A stretch of DNA of 64,000 nt. Origin: Larus michahellis. Taxonomy: Eukaryota > Chordata > Aves > Charadriiformes > Laridae. A model generated the notes under the pieces. It did not search any database, was not told the DNA's origin, and saw nothing but the letters and a program-made list of their open reading frames with translations. Every line of letters starts with the position of its first letter. The first letter of the stretch is position 1. Shown here piece after piece: positions 41,701-53,669 of this stretch. The position numbers and the translations under genes were made by a program. The stretch lies in assembly GCF_964199755.1 (NCBI RefSeq), contig NC_133906.1, forward strand, positions 17,891,378 to 17,955,377. The letters run 5' to 3'.

Positions 41701-44700
41701 ATCCTTGGGCAACCGGAAAGTGGCACGGTAGCACTCATTTTTGGCTCGAGCATCCAGGTCTCTGGGGAAAAGTAAAGAGTAGTTCCCAGACATTTTTTCT
41801 CACTTGAAAAACCCACTGAAACACTAGCGTTAAGTGTTCGTTCCAATCACAACCTTCAGATTGTGCTGTGTATTCTTAGTATTCATTTCTCTAACTGAGA
41901 TGCCACCCCTTATCTGACTTCTCTTTCAGCCTTCAGACATGCTTCACTGAAAAGGTATGTCCTGCAATACAAGATAAAATATACTAGTGCATCTGCGAAA
42001 CTTAAATGTTACATTAGATTCTGAAACTGCAGAGAACAGTCCCCAGTGGGAGGATTTATTAAAATACAAATGTATATTACTTTTTATAAATATTCAATTT
42101 CCGACAAAGGGGCTGATGTAATTTTCTTCTTTCACATTTTTTTTTGAACAGGATTTTCAACAGTTTCTAGTTGAAAATTCTTTCTGACAGTGCCTAGACA
42201 TGAGGGTGTGTGTGAATTCTGTACGTGTGAATTTGGGACGGGAAAAAAAAAAAAAGAACAGGCAGAGGGCTAATGACTACAATAAGTGACGCAGCCCCTA
42301 GCATGAGAAAACCCCAGTGGCACCTGGGAGCTACACAGTAATGCAGATTTATTACTACAATCCCCTGTTATCTGACCTCTCTTCTCACTGCTGGAAACAT
42401 ATACCTTTTTAATGCAGAGATGTTCTTAAGAGGCTTCCTGGGCTTTGGGAGGGACTTGTCCTGTAGGAAGCTCTCATTATCCAATAGCTGCCGCATAGCA
42501 ATATTAGCCAACTGCTCCATCAGCTTGAATGTCTCGTTGATGTTGAGAAACATGGAAAAATAAAGTTCATTGTCCCTTGTGCTTACTTTAATGCACTCAG
42601 GGAACAGCAGTGTAGCATTTTTTTCTAGCTGGGTTACATCCACCCACTGGATCACCAGTGTAACTGTGAAAAAAAGTTCAAAAAAACTACTATCACAATT
42701 CCAGGCAAAAAAACCAAACAATCAGAAATGAAGCTCATGCAGCAAGTAAGCTCTCAGTGTAGCAGCATTTTTCCCTTTTACTCATGGACAATTCTTTTCT
42801 TCATACTTTACTGGGTTCTTCAAAAATACTTGGAAATAATCTTTGGGATTAACTAGATTACAAATAATGCAGTTCCAAAAAGGACCATCTCCCATCCAGT
42901 AAGTGCTTTCAACCACAATTACTCAAGTTTTCATTCTTTCTTTCCAGCAAATTAGCTTTCGACTGAGGAGTTCAAGCTGTGTAAATACTGGGTCCTGGCG
43001 GTGGTTCAAAATAAAACTGACCAAAGTAAAAACATTGCTTGATTCCCTAATCCAGTTAAAGTAAAACTTCAGGTGTACTTGTACCACTTGAGAAATGTTT
43101 TGAAAAATGACTCAGGCACTCAGTTTAAACATCACTGAAGTGCCAACGAGTGCAAGGACGGATCTGTGCGTTGAGCTAGAGCTCAAAGGACTCCTAAAAG
43201 GAAAAACCCTGTCATCTTAAAAAAAATTCACACAAAAGATCAATTGCATCAAGACCATGGTAAATGGCAGAAAAGCAACTAACTGGCTTATAACTCACCC
43301 TCTTTGCCCAGCAGGAAGGAGTAGAAACAGAGGTGATTGACAGTGAGGTACAGCCAACCCTGCCTGGGCACACGCCCCTTCCAATAGCTGCAGGAATAGT
43401 AATTGACCAACTTCTCCACCTCGGGCATCCCAAACTGCTTCCGCATCTTCAGCTCAGCCTCTTTGAATTTACCTGGATCCTCTTCACTCTGGGGCTGCTC
43501 ATTCTTGTTCTCTTCAGCAATAATACCCTAAAAGGACATGGAAGGAGAGAGAGAAGAAATGGAAGGGAACATGCCTGCTGACAGACATACAGCAAAAGGT
43601 CACAGCAGCAATCCGGAAGACAGAAAGAAGAAATATGACACAGCAGTTATCATTTCTCCTGTCACGTTAGAGAAACAGTAAAGACATGTAGAAAGAGCGT
43701 TCAGATAATCGGGGAGTCCATGATCTGGGATCTACTCCTGAACACATGCAGCAAACATTCATGTTTAACATGTGACTGAGTTTCTCACGGCTGGCCTGGT
43801 AACAGTTTGAAGACCCTGTAGGAGAACTGAAGTCTGTTTTCCCTTGCAAACTTGCTTCTTCAACAGGAAGAAGATCAGCTGCCAGGAAGGGCAGAATTCT
43901 GCAGTATGTCAGATCTTGACTGGCCAGAAGGAAAAACAAATGACCACAATCTCTCTCAGAAACACACACGCACACACACAGAGAAGATACAAAGAATCTG
44001 ACTCGAGTACTGGAAAAGACTCAAATTCTTGCTGTGCGATAAAAAAACTGTGTTTATAAGTTCTGCTCTGGAGAATTTGTGGGCTGGGAATCTGAAGTGT
44101 TTTAACTGCACAACAAGCAGAGACACCTGACTCAGAAGTCAGCGGAAGTTTTACTTCCCAGATGAGATGGCTTCTAGACCACCGTGGCAGGGCAAGTACA
44201 TTGCTTACAAACTAGAATTCTCTCTCCCATATTTGTTGCTAGATGAACCCTCATCTAACATTCTCTCTGAATCAAAAGTATAATTTACAAGGATTTTTAA
44301 GGGGTATTAAATTTTACTTAGTAGAAGCATCCTAAGCAGGCTGTTCCTTGACATCTACTGCTCATAAATTTTTTCCTCCCCAAATACGTTTGCCCAGTGT
44401 TACGGCTGTAATGTGATGCCGACAATACTGTATACATTTCAGGACGTGTGTATGTCTGAAAAGGGAGCAGAAAGAAGTTTTACAACGGAGCTCTTGCTCC
44501 TTCCCTCCCAAGGGTAAAAAAATTCTCAATGACACCTTCCCATTCCTTCTCAGGATCTGGAAGACCTCCAGGGAAACACGTTGCTTACATGTATCTTGCC
44601 CTTGACAAAGGTGGTGATATCTTCTTCATTATCAAAGATGGAGAGAGTCTGCAGTAAGTTGTTCTCCAGCCATTCCCAGTGCTTTGTGATCTCTTTACGA

Positions 44701-47700
44701 GATGATCCTAAGTGAAGGAGTAAAAGATGATGGGAAGAGCAGAGAAAAAAGAAATTAGAATAAGGCCTTTTTTTCCTCCAACTTTACAGCAGAAAACTAA
44801 TAATTACCCAACAGTGATCAGGACAAATCAAACACACCAACTGTATACACGTCAAGGATATTTCATGTACACCACCATTATGTTTCTAATGAAACGCCTC
44901 CACTGCCACCAAGGATAATCAGCACGCTACCAAGAGATCATCCTATTTGCCAGCGCACACCAAACACAGCTTTTTACCACAGACAAAACGCACTCTTATG
45001 TTCCAGACAAGAAGCACTCTTTTAATTCCTGGTATTCTAGAATAAAAATAATGGACTTTCAGAGAACCTTGAAATTTCAGAACAACTGAAGTCTTTACAC
45101 CTTCAAAGAGGTTCCATTTTCCATGGGCAATGGTCGGCAAAGAGCATACAATTTCAAAACAAAAAGCAACCAAAATAGTCACGTGTCAGAAAGTTCTTTG
45201 CTTTCTTAAATAAAAACATCTCAGCAAAACTCGTATTAGTTAGTTGTCTTTAACCACACAGTCCACAAGAGTTCATAAAGGATAAGCTTCGCTGTGTAAC
45301 CAATGCAAAGAATTTTTCTAGATAAAGTTGCCTTAGATAGTTGCCATTAATTATTTCAAAGATTTGTGTTTACTAGAAGATTTCATCTTCTCTATCAACA
45401 GCTATCACTATATACTCTTGTAGACAGAAAAAAATGCAGAAGAAATAAAACCAGCAATCCAAACAAGATAAGAACCATCCTTAATTGCAGAAAGAAATTT
45501 GTTTAAATGCACATCAAAGACACTTGTAAGTTTCTCTTTGCCAAATTTCAGTAAATTTATCTTCTGAAGTTTCATACAAAAACAGTGGGATATCTAAACA
45601 TGTTAACAGTGTGACTCACACTACTTGATTTCTCTGCGAGTACATTAGACCCCTCCGTGTGATTAATGATGGAACAGAAGAAAGCATCAGACCACACAAG
45701 CAATTCCCTGAAGCTATTGCTCTACCTGACTTTTCTTTTTCAAGAGAGAGCTTTGGCAATGAAACAGTCTTCACGTATTTGTAGCTGGATACCTAACCAC
45801 AAAATCCAACACCAGCTAATCTGTGGTTTCATAAGCAAAAATAACTCCAGGTCCTGAAAACAAGAACTAGAAGCAAGCAAGCTGTCTTGTCTCAAAGGAC
45901 TGCAGAGCTATGAATTTGAGTTCGTGTGTACCGCCCAATGGATTAGACAACAAGTATTTTTTCTTTTGCCTCTGTGTATAAGGTTATTTGACATCTCTCC
46001 TAGCCATCGGACAATGTTTTTAAAGAATTACTGATTTTGAGTAACACAAAATGGTTTATTTTAAGGGCACAGAGTTATCAGTTATAGGATATTTGGTTGT
46101 GGGAAAACCCCACAGGTTCAGCAACAATGGCAGGGGAATAAAGTCTGCGTTCTGTTTTGTTTCATGAGCTGCATCTCTCACCAAGCAACAGCAGACAAAT
46201 TGCTAAAATAAGCCAGGCCTCAATAACTGACATCTTTCTAAGAACAATGTTAGAATTACATACGTGAAGGAGTAAAATCCTGCAATTCCTACAGAGAGCT
46301 GTAAGAACAAAGTGCTGAAAGGCTGAGGCTACACGAATGACCAGAATGCTGCCCACGTATTTACACATGATAAATTGTAAATAAAATATAAGCATTTTTC
46401 AAATAGAGAGCGTCGTATACATTTTACAACTTTAAGTGAATACCAGTATTTTACTTTGACGCTAAAATGAGAACCAGTTTTGATTAAAAAATACTTTGGA
46501 TGAAGACAATATGTTTACTCCAGTATAATCATTTATCAAACTCCATTCGGTGGTTATACAGCCCATCTCACTCTATCATGCTGCGTTACTTAAAAGTAAC
46601 TGAGATATAGACGATATCAACTACAGCACTCCTGAAGTTGTACAAATATAACACATTCATTGCGTGTCAACATACTATAAAATTTCAGATTTGCACCATA
46701 TGGGACCAGTAAATATTCTTCTTTTTTTCTGTGCAGTTTCTGGCCTGACATTTTTTTTTTTCTGTCATTGTTCTCTCTGCATCCTCCTTCCTCAAAAGGG
46801 TAACTGAGTTTCTGTGCCTGTTTCTGTGTTCTGTTTCTAAACCTCTCTTCTCAGAATTTATGTAGCTGTGCAAGGAAGAATATTGTTTTGGTTGCCTGGG
46901 GAGACGATGGAAGCAGGGAAAACAAGACATCAACATCTGTGGGCTTTGCAAATGATTACTTCATGGTCAGATTTTACATCTCAACCACAAAGAGAGAAGT
47001 GAAGATTCTTATTACAACAAGGTCGGTCTAGCAAATACATGTGAGTATTTTCTCTTTAGCTGCCAGTAGGACCTAAAGCCTCAATCAAAGTTCATCACCA
47101 GATAGTAGAACACTGTACCGTGGTATTCCACTACAGCAGTCAGACTTCTCAGGTAAAAGAGGGGAAGGATTCTTATGTTTTAAAAAATATTACTGTGATA
47201 TATTCTACAAATATAGTATAACTATGCATCTATTACAAGTCAGAAATAGCAGAAAAAAATAACCCGGATCAAGACAGTAAAGAGATTCCCCAAAGAGTGG
47301 CACCTTGAACGACCTTGCATGTTCCCATCTTGTACTGTGTTCCTGGTAAGCAGGTTTTGGCACAACACTCATCATCCAACAGCAATCTTATCATCACGGT
47401 TTGATTCTCTGAACAACCGCACTATGACCATGCAAACAGATACACTTTGGACAAAGGAAAATTTGTAACATCTGCAGAAACAGAAGCTTTTGCAGAGCCT
47501 TATGTTCCTAAACTAAGTTTAAGCAACACTGAGAAGTTTTATGATTTCTGGCATCTTCCACTACCGCACCAGAAGCTCTAGAAAGTTTCCTGAGCAGTCA
47601 CAGAATACTCCTATGCGGGATAACTGATCATCAGAACCAAACAGACAATACAGTAACACAAATCCAGGCTCTGACAAGAGCCACACCAATACGTACCACA

Positions 47701-50194
47701 CGCCACTGCCCAATACACTTGAGAGTCCTGAGTCTGGTGCAGAATACGGTACGGGGCAACTCTGGCACTGGAATCCAAAACCACGTCTAATGTTCCCACA
47801 AGAAGACCTAGAAGGCAAGGAGAGAGAAATTAAAACAATTTAACAGTAAAATGAAGAACTGGGTTAAGCAAAAATACAGGATCAACATCACAGAAAAATG
47901 CTGATGTTCCTGTCATGTACGCTGTGATGGAAGAGCAAGGCCACTCGGTTGAGAAAATGGAAGGCGTACATCCAGTCTCCGCAAGCAAATTACCTATAAA
48001 CCAACTACAGCCAATCCCACTGGTAATGGATAAAGTTTAGATGGCAATTAAATGTCTACTAAACCTAATTATAATCCTCTGCCTTCCTAGGAGAGTTTTC
48101 TAATAAAAGTCAAATGTATTTTCCTCTGTGGGGTTTCTGTTGCTAATACTGATTTTTAAGCCTACTAAATTAAAACACAGAAGAGTTTTCAACGCTGTGT
48201 CTTTCAGCATCACCTATGCAAACAGTAGGTTGGAAAACTCATTCAAGATGGAATCAAACAGCTCTAGAAAAACTGGTATTCACAGGCTCCAGTGATGTTT
48301 CTAGAAGCACTTTGATTAAACAAAGAAGGCAGAGAATCAAAATGTGATAACGCGGAAGTTAAATTATTTTTATATGATGTTAAATAAAAAAGCAGGCACC
48401 TCCAGAATAAAAGCTGACAAGCCACCAGACTTTGTAAAGCAAATCCATTTTTTTTTTCAATTAAGTCTATTTACTAGATAAATATCTAAGATGGTACTTT
48501 GCCCTGCTATTCTAGTTAATGTACTATGAGCATCTTTAACGCAAATTAATTTTGCAACATCTTCATGATTTTCTAACATTTTTTCTTAACAGTTTTCTAA
48601 CATTAGAACTTGGAGAAGGAGCACGATTGCCCCTCTGGTTTGCTATTCAGGAGGCCCAGGCTCAATTCCCTGCTCTCCTCCCCATGGTTTGGGTGAGTCT
48701 GAGCAAACTCATCCATATCTTATTCATTACCACGAAACACACTACTTCCTCCCTTTATCTCTCTCGGCTACCCAAAAGCAACTAATAGATCAGGAACATA
48801 CCACTGAGCACACTTCAAGAGAAGCGCCATCCATAATAAGCTCATCTGGTAATCCTTAAAACAAATACATATGTATCCAGCACAGTGGGATCTCGGTTTG
48901 GCTCCAGGTTTCTTGTGCACAGTTTTAGGCAGAACATGGATTAAAAAGTCATTTTGAATACTTCCTATAACAATACTGAATATGTCAAATATTGACATAT
49001 GGACCGGTAACATGACATGGTTAAGAACTACAGTACAACAGCAACTTCGACACATTTCCAGCTCGGCTGAATACCTACATTCTAACTCTAAAATGTCAAC
49101 TTGCAGTTGTACAGCTCCTTAAGGAGGACACGTGGCTTTTAACACGTAGGAGCTCTGAAGAAGACTCTCTCACTGGGCTAAACTCGCTCAAGAAGCAAAC
49201 TGGCTCAAAGCTAAAACCACTTAAGAACAGATCAGTTTAAATGTTTCCAGAACAGCACCAGGTATTCATTTCTCCCATTTTTACCTGGGAAATTCCAGTA
49301 TATGATTTCATGCCTACCTGCAAAACTACACAAGTAAGTTACGTTATATAAAACACAGTAATACAAATAGTTTAAAATATTGTGAAAAGATGAAATATGC
49401 TAAGTATGTTTATCAGCTGCGTCATTTCTGTAGTTAGCATATTTGGTTAACAGGGATAACATGTGAAACTGGATGTCAATAATTCACTAATATAAATCAC
49501 CTAATTGTGTATGCGTTTTGCACACAAATGGGGTGTTTTAAAAGCGAGGGGATTTTGTGTTGCTGTTGACACCGTGCCTTGGCCACAGTTCTGTCACCCA
49601 ACACGGCCATCGGGCACACGCACCCAGGGGCGGCTCTCACCGGGCTGCACCCACACCGCCTCACCCCCAGCCCAATTTACATAGATATTAACTAATTAAA
49701 AACTACGTCTTACTCTCATCCTCTAAACCTTGAAAAAACACATTAAAAAAAAAACAACAACAAAGAAAACACCTCAGTAATTCAAGGCAACACGAGTACG
49801 ACAAAGAAGCCATTTCTGACAAGGGAAGAAGACCACCCCACCGCCCCCCTTGCCGTTATTCGCCCCCCCGCCCTGCAGCAGCACGGCTGGGGAGGCCGGA
49901 CCGCCACCGCCACCGCCCCCCCGGCCCCCCCCAGCTCCGGCCCCGCCGCCGTCCCGAGGGGGGCAGCGCCCGCCCCGCCCTGACGGGACCCTCAGCACCC
50001 CACCCGAGCCGGGCCCGGCGGACACGGCCCTGAGGCGGCCCGGCCGGAGTCTCCCCTCAGCCCCGCCGCGCCTCACCCGTGAGGCCGCCCCCTTTGCCGT
50101 GTCCCCGCCGGCGCTGGAGCAAGAAGAAGGGGTTGGCCCGCTCCGTGACCCACAGCGCGCCGGCCAGCAGCACCTCCTCGGGCCCCAGCCACAT
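29073..50194 (-). CDS. TBC1D9B: TBC1D9B Rab GTPase-activating protein (21 exons, 1237 aa)
   Basis: Exons in transcript order: 50194-50077, 47807-47697, 44707-44589, 43527-43299, 42663-42405, 41761-41554, 41421-41209, 41049-40888, 40286-40136, 39738-39524, 38776-38659, 37943-37658, 36992-36863, 35747-35649, 34812-34744, 33579-33339, 33019-32954, 32798-32727, 31187-31140, 30791-30685, 29765-29073. The sum is 3714 nt with consistent phases and GT-AG introns. In mammals the protein is reported as a Rab11 GAP of the recycling-endosome and transcytosis route. Order: [11 protein letters not shown] start, two GRAM domains, TBC domain (about 509-700), EF-hand (loop 893-904), acidic serine-rich tail ending [13 protein letters not shown]. 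Length fits human isoforms (about 1233 and 1250 aa). Introns hold only degraded CR1/L3-like pieces and nothing else I can name. Confidence 0.96.
29832..29960 (-). mobile_element. CR1 LINE 3' fragment
   Basis: ATCACAGAATATCTCAAGTTGGAAGGGACCCATAAGGATCACCGAGTCC (positions 29834-29882) is the reverse complement of a CR1 3' end. It sits in TBC1D9B intron 20, in the same orientation as the gene. The inner limit is approximate. Confidence 0.8.
32954..35747 (-). CDS. TBC1D9B: TBC1D9B exons 14-17: linker and EF-hand
   Basis: Encodes about residues 774-931. Exon 14 gives the [19 protein letters not shown] helix and exon 15 gives [17 protein letters not shown]. Exon 16 holds the EF-hand loop [12 protein letters not shown] (D893, N895, D897, N901, E904), all canonical calcium ligands. 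This implies calcium binding, as in the human protein. Confidence 0.93.
33939..33988. repeat. tandem duplication of a 24-26 bp intronic sequence
   Basis: TTTGCAAAACTGATTGTCAA recurs 26 bp later as TTTGCAAAACTCATTGTCAA, each followed by TATT. A local direct duplication within TBC1D9B intron 15. Confidence 0.85.
35850..36030 (+). mobile_element. degenerate CR1/L3-like 3' fragment
   Basis: Contains AATCCAACATCAGAGGTTTC, then AAAAAGCATCTGTCAGGACT and a tail with TTCCTTCCAGCCCTG. This follows the order of the 3' part of CR1/L3 elements (second half of ORF2 to terminus) in plus orientation. It is too decayed for a family call and lies in TBC1D9B intron 13. Confidence 0.45.
36863..40286 (-). CDS. 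TBC1D9B: TBC1D9B exons 9-13: TBC (Rab-GAP) catalytic domain
   Basis: Encodes residues 474-773. It begins with [20 protein letters not shown] and then [16 protein letters not shown]. The arginine finger IxxDxxR appears as IERDLHR (R560, exon 10) and the glutamine finger YxQ as YCQ (Q595, end of exon 10). Both catalytic residues are intact, so GAP activity is expected. Exon 12 carries [20 protein letters not shown] and the [10 protein letters not shown] helix typical of TBC domains. Confidence 0.95.
38270..38480 (-). mobile_element. degenerate CR1/L3-like fragment
   Basis: On the minus strand GGAATAGGCTTCCAGGAAAG followed by TTAGTGAAAGCACC and TTTTAAAG resembles the conserved pre-terminal region of old CR1/L3 elements. 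The match is weak and limits are approximate. It lies in TBC1D9B intron 11. Confidence 0.35.
40888..50194 (-). CDS. TBC1D9B: TBC1D9B exons 1-8: N-terminal and GRAM domains
   Basis: Encodes residues 1-473. GRAM 1 is centred on [20 protein letters not shown] to [14 protein letters not shown] (exons 4-5). GRAM 2 runs from [16 protein letters not shown] to RISDFLQ (exons 6-7). GRAM folds bind membrane lipids and direct this GAP to endosomes. Exon 8 is a low-complexity linker ([19 protein letters not shown]) ending in [17 protein letters not shown]. Exon 1 lies in a CpG island. Exon 3 (44707-44589) has a damaged copy 5' of the gene. Confidence 0.94.
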
Positions 50195-50560
50195 CGCGGC
50201 GGCTCGGAGCGGCTCGGCGGGGGTGCGCCGGGCCCGGCCGGAGCGCGGAGGCGGCGCTGGGCGAGCGGCCGGGCCGCACCGGCGGGTCACGGGGCCGCGG
50301 CGGCGGCGGCGCCCAGCGGAGACGGCGCCCCCTAGCGCCCCGGCCCCCTCACGGCAGCGGGGCGGCGCCATGGGACCGCCGTGGCGCGGGAGGGAGGGCC
50401 GCGGCTCTGCAGTGCCGAGGTCACGAGTTCGAGCCCCGCGGCGCGGAGGGCGGACAGGGCCGCCTCCCTGTACCGCTTCGGTGGGCAGTTGGGGTTCATC
50501 TCCTCTGCCTCTGGGTGTCTGGGGGCTGCAGAGGCATTCGCTGAGCCCTCAGCCTCTGAA
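49850..50560. promoter_or_regulatory. TBC1D9B: CpG island / TBC1D9B promoter
   Basis: Very G/C-rich, CG-dense sequence spans TBC1D9B exon 1 and about 370 bp of its upstream flank, with repeated GGCGGCGG and GGGGCCG blocks and no TATA box. It ends near 50560, shortly before the duplicated exon-3 segment. Confidence 0.75.
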
Positions 50561-50640
50561 GAGTCCCTCTGAAGAGACTGAAAAGACCCTTGCCAGGGCA
50601 GCTCCAATTTGACAAGAGTAATGTGCTTTAAAGGTTTTAT

Positions 50641-51029
50641 GTTTTACTTAATAGGAGCATCCTAAGCAGGCTGTTCCTTGACATCTACTGCTCATAAACT
50701 TCCCCCCCCAAATACATTTGCCCAGTGTTACGTCTGTAACGTGATGCTGACAATACTGTACACATTTCGGACGTGTGTATGTCTGAAAAGGGAGCAGAGA
50801 GTTGTTTTACAACAGAGCTCTCGCTCGCTCCCTCCCTCCCTCTCTCCCAAGGGTAAAAAGTTCTTACCACCAGCTCCCCATTTCTCTCCCAGGATCTGGA
50901 AGTCCTTCCGGGAAACATGTCGCTTGCATGTATCTTCTTCTTGTGATATCTTCTTCGTTATCAAAGATGGAGAGAGTCTGCAGTAAGTTGTTCTCCCGCC
51001 ATTCCCAGTGCTTTGTGTTCTCTTTACAC
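50641..51029 (-). pseudogene. partial duplicate of TBC1D9B exon 3 and flanking intron 3
   Basis: This stretch aligns end to end with about 44313-44699, roughly 90% identical in the exon part and slightly less in the intron part. It retains the frame for [20 protein letters not shown] (human-like exon 3 product). However, an internal deletion of about 10 nt removes the TTFVKGK region, the donor GTAAGC has become GCAAGC, and the copy breaks off about 8-9 nt inside the exon so that the acceptor is absent. It keeps the orientation of TBC1D9B and lies about 450-835 bp 5' of its start codon. It cannot act as a normal exon. Confidence 0.93.
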
Positions 51030-51128
51030 CAGGCAAATGAAAAATCTTCCTGTCCAGCCTGTGGGACCCACGGAAACACAGATTATTTAAATGCTCCCTC
51101 CCATTTTACATGCAGTAATTTGTGGGAG

Positions 51129-51211
51129 GTGTCCCTGCCCAGGGCAGGCGGTTGGAACTAGATGATTTTTAAGGTCCCTTCCAACTCTAACCATTTTATG
51201 ATTCCATGATT
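51129..51211 (+). mobile_element. CR1 LINE 3' tail
   Basis: GTGTCCCTGCCCAGGGCAGG, GGTTGGAACTAGATGA, AAGGTCCCTTCCAACTC and a degenerate terminal octamer repeat (ATTTTATG ATTCCATG) form the typical avian CR1 3' end in plus orientation. Confidence 0.9.
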
Positions 51212-52206
51212 TACTGGCAGCGAGCTCCCAGCGCAGCTTTGCAGGGGGTACGGCCCCCGGCACACTGGGGACACGTCCAGCTCTCCTGCCCAGGCTGGCG
51301 ATGCTTTCCCCTCCCCTTTGGGCAGACGGGAATTCCTTTCCCCTTTTTGCAGTGAAGCACACGCCCCACTGGGTACCACCAGCATCTCGGCCGCGTCAGC
51401 CAGCCCACGCTGGGATGGGGGTCCCGGCATCCCCCTCCTGGCAGCCAGCTCCATTTTCATGCTTGTTTTGCAGCTCTGGATCCCACATGGGGCTTGTGAT
51501 CAACTCCAAGGGCAGTCTTTGCAGCAAAGGAGAGCGGGAGATGCGGTTCCTTCTCAGCTCTTGGCCGCGGAGCAGCTTCCCAGTGATTTAGTGAATCGCT
51601 ATCCTTGTTTTAACAACCATTAGAGAGTCCCCCCACAAACTCTGAAAGTGTTACTACAGCAGAAAATATTGACATCTACCATCCCTGCGCTTGTTGCCCA
51701 GCTCCCAGGAAGGCGGGAATGCCGTGTTTTCTTTAGGCTGTAAATCCCTTAACCCTGGGATGATCTATCTTCTGTGTTAGTGCAGCGCCCTAATCCCAGC
51801 TGGAGCCTTTGTACACTACTGTGAGGTAAATATTTATTAGCTGGCTGAGCTTTTAAGGCTCTGCCTCCAACCTGATGCCGTGGCTGTGCTTGGGAGCAGC
51901 ACGCCGGGTTCTGAAGGCTGGATGTGCTGCGGGAAGGCTTCGAGGAGGTGCTGAAAGGTCCTTCCCTGCGTTTCTATCTCTGCTCCTCCTCGCTAGGTGC
52001 CATCTTTCAGGTGGCAAAACGCTGTGGGAAGGTGGATTAGTGGCTCATGTATATTCATAAGCCACTTTGAACCACGTGGCCTTTAATGGCCTGGGATTCC
52101 TAGGCACTAGTATAGCAAAATAAAACAATGTTTACTGCAGAGTGGGAAAAATCCTCTCTGAAAATGGATCTTTTGACAATGTCGTTCTACACTGTCCTCT
52201 AAGATA
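51212..52206. other. intergenic stretch, nothing recognised
   Basis: Between two CR1 tails. Short open frames only, with no splice-supported exon or repeat that I can name. Confidence 0.5.
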
Positions 52207-52340
52207 TCATAGAATCATAGAATGTGTTGGGTGGGAAGGGACCTTTAAAGGCCATCTAGTCCAACCCCCCTGCAGTAGCAGGGACATCTTCAACTAGATC
52301 AGGTCGCTCAGAGCCTCATCAAGCCGGGCCTGGAATGTCT
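52207..52340 (-). mobile_element. CR1 LINE 3' fragment
   Basis: Begins TCATAGAATCATAGAAT (the tandem octamer terminus in reverse complement), then GGGAAGGGACCTTTAAAGGC and CATCTAGTCCAACCCCCCTG, extending through GGTCGCTCAGAGCCTCATC. A clear, relatively young-looking CR1 3' end in minus orientation. Confidence 0.92.
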
Positions 52341-52449
52341 TCTATAGATATAAGAACTACAGGAGGGACTGGAGTCACTGGGCGATGCTCTCATCCTCCT
52401 GTATTTTGAGAGACACCAAGCTCACAAACTCCGTATTTTTAAATTGCTT

Positions 52450-52455
52450 TTTATT
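52450..52455 (-). terminator. candidate minus-strand poly(A) signal (distal RNF130 end?)
   Basis: On the minus strand, an AT-rich stretch with UTR character ends CATTTCAATAAAAAGCAATTT, a canonical AATAAA. It is the last good signal before the CR1 insertion and could end the transcript whose stop lies at 59033. That would imply a 3' UTR of about 6.6 kb or an additional spliced 3' exon. Confidence 0.4.
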
Positions 52456-53633
52456 GAAATGTAGTACATTAGCAAACCCTAACTAATCGGTATACACTGT
52501 TAACATATTGGCATATACCACGTAACTACAATACAGTGTTATACTTACATCGAAACATGTCAAGAAGTTCTGCTGCTGTCAAGCTACAATTTCACAAGGG
52601 CTGGGAGGATCCAATTGTGGGGAGGGCACCGCACCCCCCCATCGCGCCCGTGTCCCCGCAGCATCCCCGTCCCTCGGCCAGACCCCCGGGAGCTGCTGGC
52701 ATTTTTAGGTGATGTGGAGACACCGGTGCGGTCCACCTTGCAGCAAACCAGCTGAAACAGACTGTTCATTTTACACGCACCCAAATTGTTGGTTTTTTTA
52801 GTTGGTTGTTGTTTGCTGCAGTTTCCCGAGGCCAAAGGCTGGGGTCTTCCCTCTCTGCTGGGATGAAACGATCCCGTTTCGGTGGATTCTGTGCATAGTT
52901 AGCCGTGGCCTCGAGTAGGTGATCCCGAATAGGCACGGTCCTATAGAGAAGCTTTTAGGCTTTAACATCAACTCGCAAACTGCAGCAGGGCTGACGGGGT
53001 AAGCAGAAGAGCGATGCTATCGCTCAGTTTGCTCAGAAAGGTTATTCCCCCTTTACAGGACTAGCGCGACAGATCTTACCAGCACTGGGAGTTAAGTCTG
53101 GACGTACAGGGTGGAAAAAAGTCTACCTGCTGATACGGTGGCAACCGAGAAGGCTTTTTTTTCCCCGTGTAGCGCCTTCCAGTGCAAGCCCAAAGCGAGC
53201 CCAGGTGGGTGACGGGCTGGGACGCTGCCTCGCTGGCTGCGACGCGGGAAGAGGAGCTTCACTTTAATAACCCCAAACGCCCTGTTAAACTTTCCTGGCT
53301 TGAGAGCAGCAAAGGGCATCAGCTTTATTTTCAAGCCCAGCCTTTCCCATGCTGAGCTGTTGAGCTGTTTTCTGTGAGATCCCCCCGAACGCAGCCCAGG
53401 TAAGAGCAAAGGCTGCGGGCAGATACAGCCTTTACTGCCCGAGACAGCCAGAGGGTGTTACAGACCTGGGACACGGTAGATCAAGAGCAAATCTAACCAT
53501 CAGATGCTGTTACCACAACCCAGCAGAGCTGCTCTGTTGGGAATTAGCGTCTCTTGTCCCCCTGAGGGGTTCAGGCAGCTGGAGACCGAGTCAGAGCCAG
53601 GCAAAGGCGAGGCCCGGAGGACGTGGGAAGCAG

Positions 53634-53669
<36 letters not shown>

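Noticed and set aside
48640-48675. GGCTCAATTCC, similar to a tRNA-SINE B box
   Set aside because: No matching A box or SINE tail seen; isolated short match.
50418-50445. tRNA B-box-like sequence (GAGTTCGAGCCCC) in the TBC1D9B CpG island
   Set aside because: No A box, no cloverleaf arms and the surrounding sequence is simply G/C-rich.
53634-53665. A32 tract considered as the tail of a processed retrogene
   Set aside because: Upstream sequence has no recognisable mRNA-derived body and no flanking duplication was found.
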